Part shown: piece after piece, positions 40,321 to 42,648 of the stretch
Layout of the letters: each line of letters starts with the position of its first letter
Position numbering within the stretch: position 1 is the stretch's first letter
From: an uncultured Lachnospiraceae bacterium
GTDB lineage: Bacteria; Bacillota; Clostridia; Lachnospirales; Lachnospiraceae
Length of the DNA stretch: 42,648 bases
Reading direction: 5' to 3'
NCBI GenBank assembly: GCA_945913255.1
Contig: CAMEDC010000028.1
Location: 1-42,648 of the forward strand
Made by a program: the position numbers and the translations under genes
Notes under the pieces: generated by a model
Databases searched by the model: none
The model's input: only the letters and a program-made list of their open reading frames with translations
What the model was told of the DNA's origin: nothing

Positions 40321-42405
40321 ATGAAACGGGAGAATTACAGCAAACCACTTGATTTAAGTCAGGTGCAGATTACGGATTCGTTTTGGGGGAGAGAACAGGA
40401 GCTGGTGAGAAAGGAAGTGATTCCTTATCAGTGGGAGGCGTTGAATGACAGGATTCCCGACGCAGCTCCCAGTTATTGTATGCGCAATTTCAAGGTGGCA
40501 GGACGCCTGATGCGGGAAAAGAAGGAGCAGGGAGAAAGCTTTGTGGCACCCTCGTATACATTCCGGGGATTTGAGGCGCTGCCGGAGGATGCGGAGCATC
40601 CGGATGAAAACAAATTTTACGGTTTTGTGTTTCAGGACAGCGATTTTGCCAAATGGATTGAGGCAGTCGGGTACTCTCTGATCAATCACCCGGACCCGGA
40701 GCTGGAAAAGACGGCGGACGAAGCCATTGACATTGTCTGCGCGGCACAGGCGGAGAACGGTTATCTTGATACCTACTATATTATTAACGGCATGGACAGG
40801 ATTTTTACTAATCTGAGGGATCACCACGAACTGTACTGCTTCGGGCATCTTGTGGAGGGAGCGATTTCCTATTATCAGGCCACGGGCAAGGATAAGCTGC
40901 TGAAGGCGGCGGAACGGTATTCAGACTTCATTGCGTCGAAATTCGGTCCGGAGGAGGGCAAGTGCAAGGGCTATCCCGGTCATGAGATTGCAGAGATGGC
41001 ACTGGCAAGACTCTATGAACTGACCGGAGAAGAGCGGTATCTGGAACTCGGCAAATTTTTCCTGGATATGCGGGGAACGAAGCCCTATTATTTTGATTTG
41101 GAAGAAAAGGAACGTGCGGAGCATGAGGGAAAACCCTATAAAGAACCCAATCCGGATGAAATCCGATGTGCATATCATCAGGCACATCTGCCCGTGAGGG
41201 AGCAGTCAGAAGCTGTAGGCCATGCGGTACGGGCAGTCTATCTCTACAGCGGTATGGCTGATGTGGCAAGGTTGACCGGAGACGAGGCTATGTTTGCAGC
41301 CTGTGAGCGGCTCTGGAACAGCATTGTAAAGGAAAAAATGTACATAACCGGCGGTATCGGTGGAACTCATATGGGTGAGGCGTTCTCTTTTCCCTTTGAT
41401 TTGCCAAATGATACGGCTTATTCCGAGACCTGCGCTGCCATCGGTCTTGCATTCTTTGCCAGAAGAATGCTGGAGATTCAGGCAGACAACCGGTACGGCG
41501 ATGTGATGGAACTGGCACTGTATAACACGGTTCTGGCAGGTATGGCACTGGATGGAAAGAGCTTTTTCTATGTGAATCCCCTGGAAGTACTGCCGGAAGC
41601 GTGCGAGAAGGATGAGCGCAAGCACCATGTAAAGGCAATCCGCCAGAAGTGGTTCGGCTGTGCCTGCTGCCCGCCCAACATTGCCCGGATTGTCAGCTCC
41701 TTTGGAGCCTATGCCTATACCCAGAATGAGACAACCCTGTTTACCCATCTCTATGTGGGCAGCAGCGTGAGTTGTATCTTAAATGGGACTCCCGTTGATG
41801 TGAAAGTGGAGAGTAATTTCCCCTGGGACGGTGAAGTAAAGGTGCTTGTCCATACGGATGGGGAAGCGCAGGGAACTCTGGCCTTCCGTGTGCCCGGCTG
41901 GTGTAAAAACATGAGCTTTTCCACTGCGGCGAAGGCGGAGAGCAGACAGGAGAATGGCTATCTGTATCTGACCGGCACTTGGCAGGACGGAGAGGAAATT
42001 CTGCTTCATTTTCCCATGGAAGTACGTTGCATCAATGCGGCTCCCCAAGTGCGCGAGGATATCGGAAAGGTTGCATTTACCAGAGGCCCGATTTGCTATT
42101 GCATGGAAGAAGCAGACAACGGAAAAGACCTTCACCTGCTGCGTGCGGATATGGAAGAGATATACGGGAAAGCAGGTGTGTTGGACGGTATTGTTGTGGA
42201 AAAGTCCGATGAACTGGGACATGAAATGTGTATTCTGAAGGTACCCGGAAAGCGCCGGATGATGGAAAGCAGCGAAAGTACGGACGACGGTTTGTACAGA
42301 GACTACAGTCCGGCGGTGGAAACGGATACTACTATGACCTTTATTCCTTATTACGCGTGGAACAACCGCGGTGAGGGAGAGATGAGCGTCTGGGTAAGAA
42401 GCTGA
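40321..42405 (+). CDS. Glycoside hydrolase family 127 (beta-L-arabinofuranosidase type, DUF1680)
   Basis: A 694-aa cytoplasmic enzyme of GH127, a family that releases beta-L-arabinofuranose from plant glycoproteins by a cysteine-glutamate, zinc-assisted mechanism. YSETCAAIG supplies the zinc-binding E369 and C371. WFGCACCPPNIAR holds the adjacent cysteine pair C449-C450, which corresponds to the ligand and nucleophile in the known structure. ENGYLDTYYI and YITGGIGGTHMGEAF are other family blocks. The C-terminal part is a beta-sandwich. AGGAAGG precedes the ATG. No transporter or regulator is adjacent, so specificity within the family is open. Confidence 0.92.
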   Translation: MKRENYSKPLDLSQVQITDSFWGREQELVRKEVIPYQWEALNDRIPDAAPSYCMRNFKVAGRLMREKKEQGESFVAPSYTFRGFEALPEDAEHPDENKFYGFVFQDSDFAKWIEAVGYSLINHPDPELEKTADEAIDIVCAAQAENGYLDTYYIINGMDRIFTNLRDHHELYCFGHLVEGAISYYQATGKDKLLKAAERYSDFIASKFGPEEGKCKGYPGHEIAEMALARLYELTGEERYLELGKFFLDMRGTKPYYFDLEEKERAEHEGKPYKEPNPDEIRCAYHQAHLPVREQSEAVGHAVRAVYLYSGMADVARLTGDEAMFAACERLWNSIVKEKMYITGGIGGTHMGEAFSFPFDLPNDTAYSETCAAIGLAFFARRMLEIQADNRYGDVMELALYNTVLAGMALDGKSFFYVNPLEVLPEACEKDERKHHVKAIRQKWFGCACCPPNIARIVSSFGAYAYTQNETTLFTHLYVGSSVSCILNGTPVDVKVESNFPWDGEVKVLVHTDGEAQGTLAFRVPGWCKNMSFSTAAKAESRQENGYLYLTGTWQDGEEILLHFPMEVRCINAAPQVREDIGKVAFTRGPICYCMEEADNGKDLHLLRADMEEIYGKAGVLDGIVVEKSDELGHEMCILKVPGKRRMMESSESTDDGLYRDYSPAVETDTTMTFIPYYAWNNRGEGEMSVWVRS

Positions 42406-42448
42406 TATTGCAGGAGAGATTTAGGAGAACCTTGTACATATTGGTGAC

Positions 42449-42648
42449 ATGGAACAGCAGCTAAAAAATAAGAGAGCAATCCAGAAGGTTTCTACTCAGC
42501 GTTCCGCACTCGGTGCAGTTCAGAACAGACTTGAGCATACCATCAACAACCTGGACAACGTAGTTGAGAATACCACCAGCGCAGAGTCCGCTATCCGTGA
42601 TACCGATATGGCTACTGAGATGGTTAAGTACTCCAACAACAACATCCT
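42449..42648 (+). pseudogene. Flagellin C-terminal fragment, cut by the window edge
   Basis: From 42476 the text translates as [20 protein letters not shown], continuing through [19 protein letters not shown] and [16 protein letters not shown]. This is the conserved C-terminal D1/D0 helix of flagellin, the part that packs inside the filament. The N-terminal half is absent: the ten residues before AIQ from the ATG at 42449 (MEQQLKNKR) are not flagellin-like, and the frame is closed at 42422. Codon choice (GTT, TCT, CGT, AAC) is that of a highly expressed gene, unlike its neighbours. It is a truncated copy, a silent recombination cassette, or an assembly join. Confidence 0.75.

Noticed and set aside
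1..42648. tRNA or rRNA genes, prophage, integrase or complete IS element
   Set aside because: None was recognised on either strand when reading for conserved tRNA arms, rRNA blocks or transposase/integrase motifs.

Overview
The window reads as chromosomal DNA of an anaerobic Firmicute, most likely a gut Lachnospiraceae-type Clostridium relative. Support comes from strong AGGAGG-type ribosome sites, compact operons, TTGACA/TATAAT-type promoters, the gene families present (Fe-S L-serine dehydratase in two subunits, GH42 and GH127 glycosidases, MATE pumps, Rrf2 and PxpABC modules), and a flagellin C-terminus at the right edge. No rRNA, tRNA, CRISPR array or complete transposable element was seen. 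Both edges lie in sequence that tends to be multicopy (a palindromic repeat on the left, flagellin on the right), so this may be a whole contig.

Layout. 1-700: two ~143-nt structured repeats in opposite orientation, nested inside a 14-bp inverted repeat, with no gene. 704-4249: an XRE regulator, a decayed GNAT acetyltransferase, two small unknown genes and a Dus-type tRNA dihydrouridine synthase. 4450-6808: a membrane zinc-ribbon protein and a TPM-domain protein in one operon. 6805-10880: an XRE regulator with a MATE pump (minus strand), then a second MATE pump and truA (plus strand). 11071-13541: an XRE-membrane regulator, an LspA-like peptidase and an unusual carbamate kinase behind a structured leader. 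13876-15945: a GH42 beta-galactosidase.

16141-25801 looks like an amino-acid and D-amino-acid catabolism island. It holds a D-amino-acid transaminase-like enzyme, 5-oxoprolinase subunits PxpB, PxpC and PxpA, a DUF1445 protein and a DUF4392 protein (the two halves of animal D-glutamate cyclase, here as separate genes), an Lrp-type regulator, D-serine dehydratase, L-serine dehydratase beta and alpha, and a second aminotransferase. Together they could turn D-Glu, 5-oxoproline, D-Ser and L-Ser into glutamate, pyruvate and ammonia.

25876-31742 carries aroA (minus strand) and then a sulfur-amino-acid operon, cysK-metN-metI-metQ-rrf2, preceded by a tandem 25-bp repeat and a clear promoter. 31963-38936 is a seven-gene operon: a GntR/UTRA regulator, an ABC importer with a fused double permease, ATPase and lipoprotein receptor, and then Nudix, metallo-beta-lactamase-fold and PHP hydrolases. 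I read it as uptake and breakdown of an unknown compound, possibly phosphorylated. It is the best candidate here for an undescribed system, together with the split D-glutamate cyclase island and the covarying repeats. The window closes with a tocopherol-cyclase-like protein (minus strand), a GH127 glycosidase and a headless flagellin fragment.
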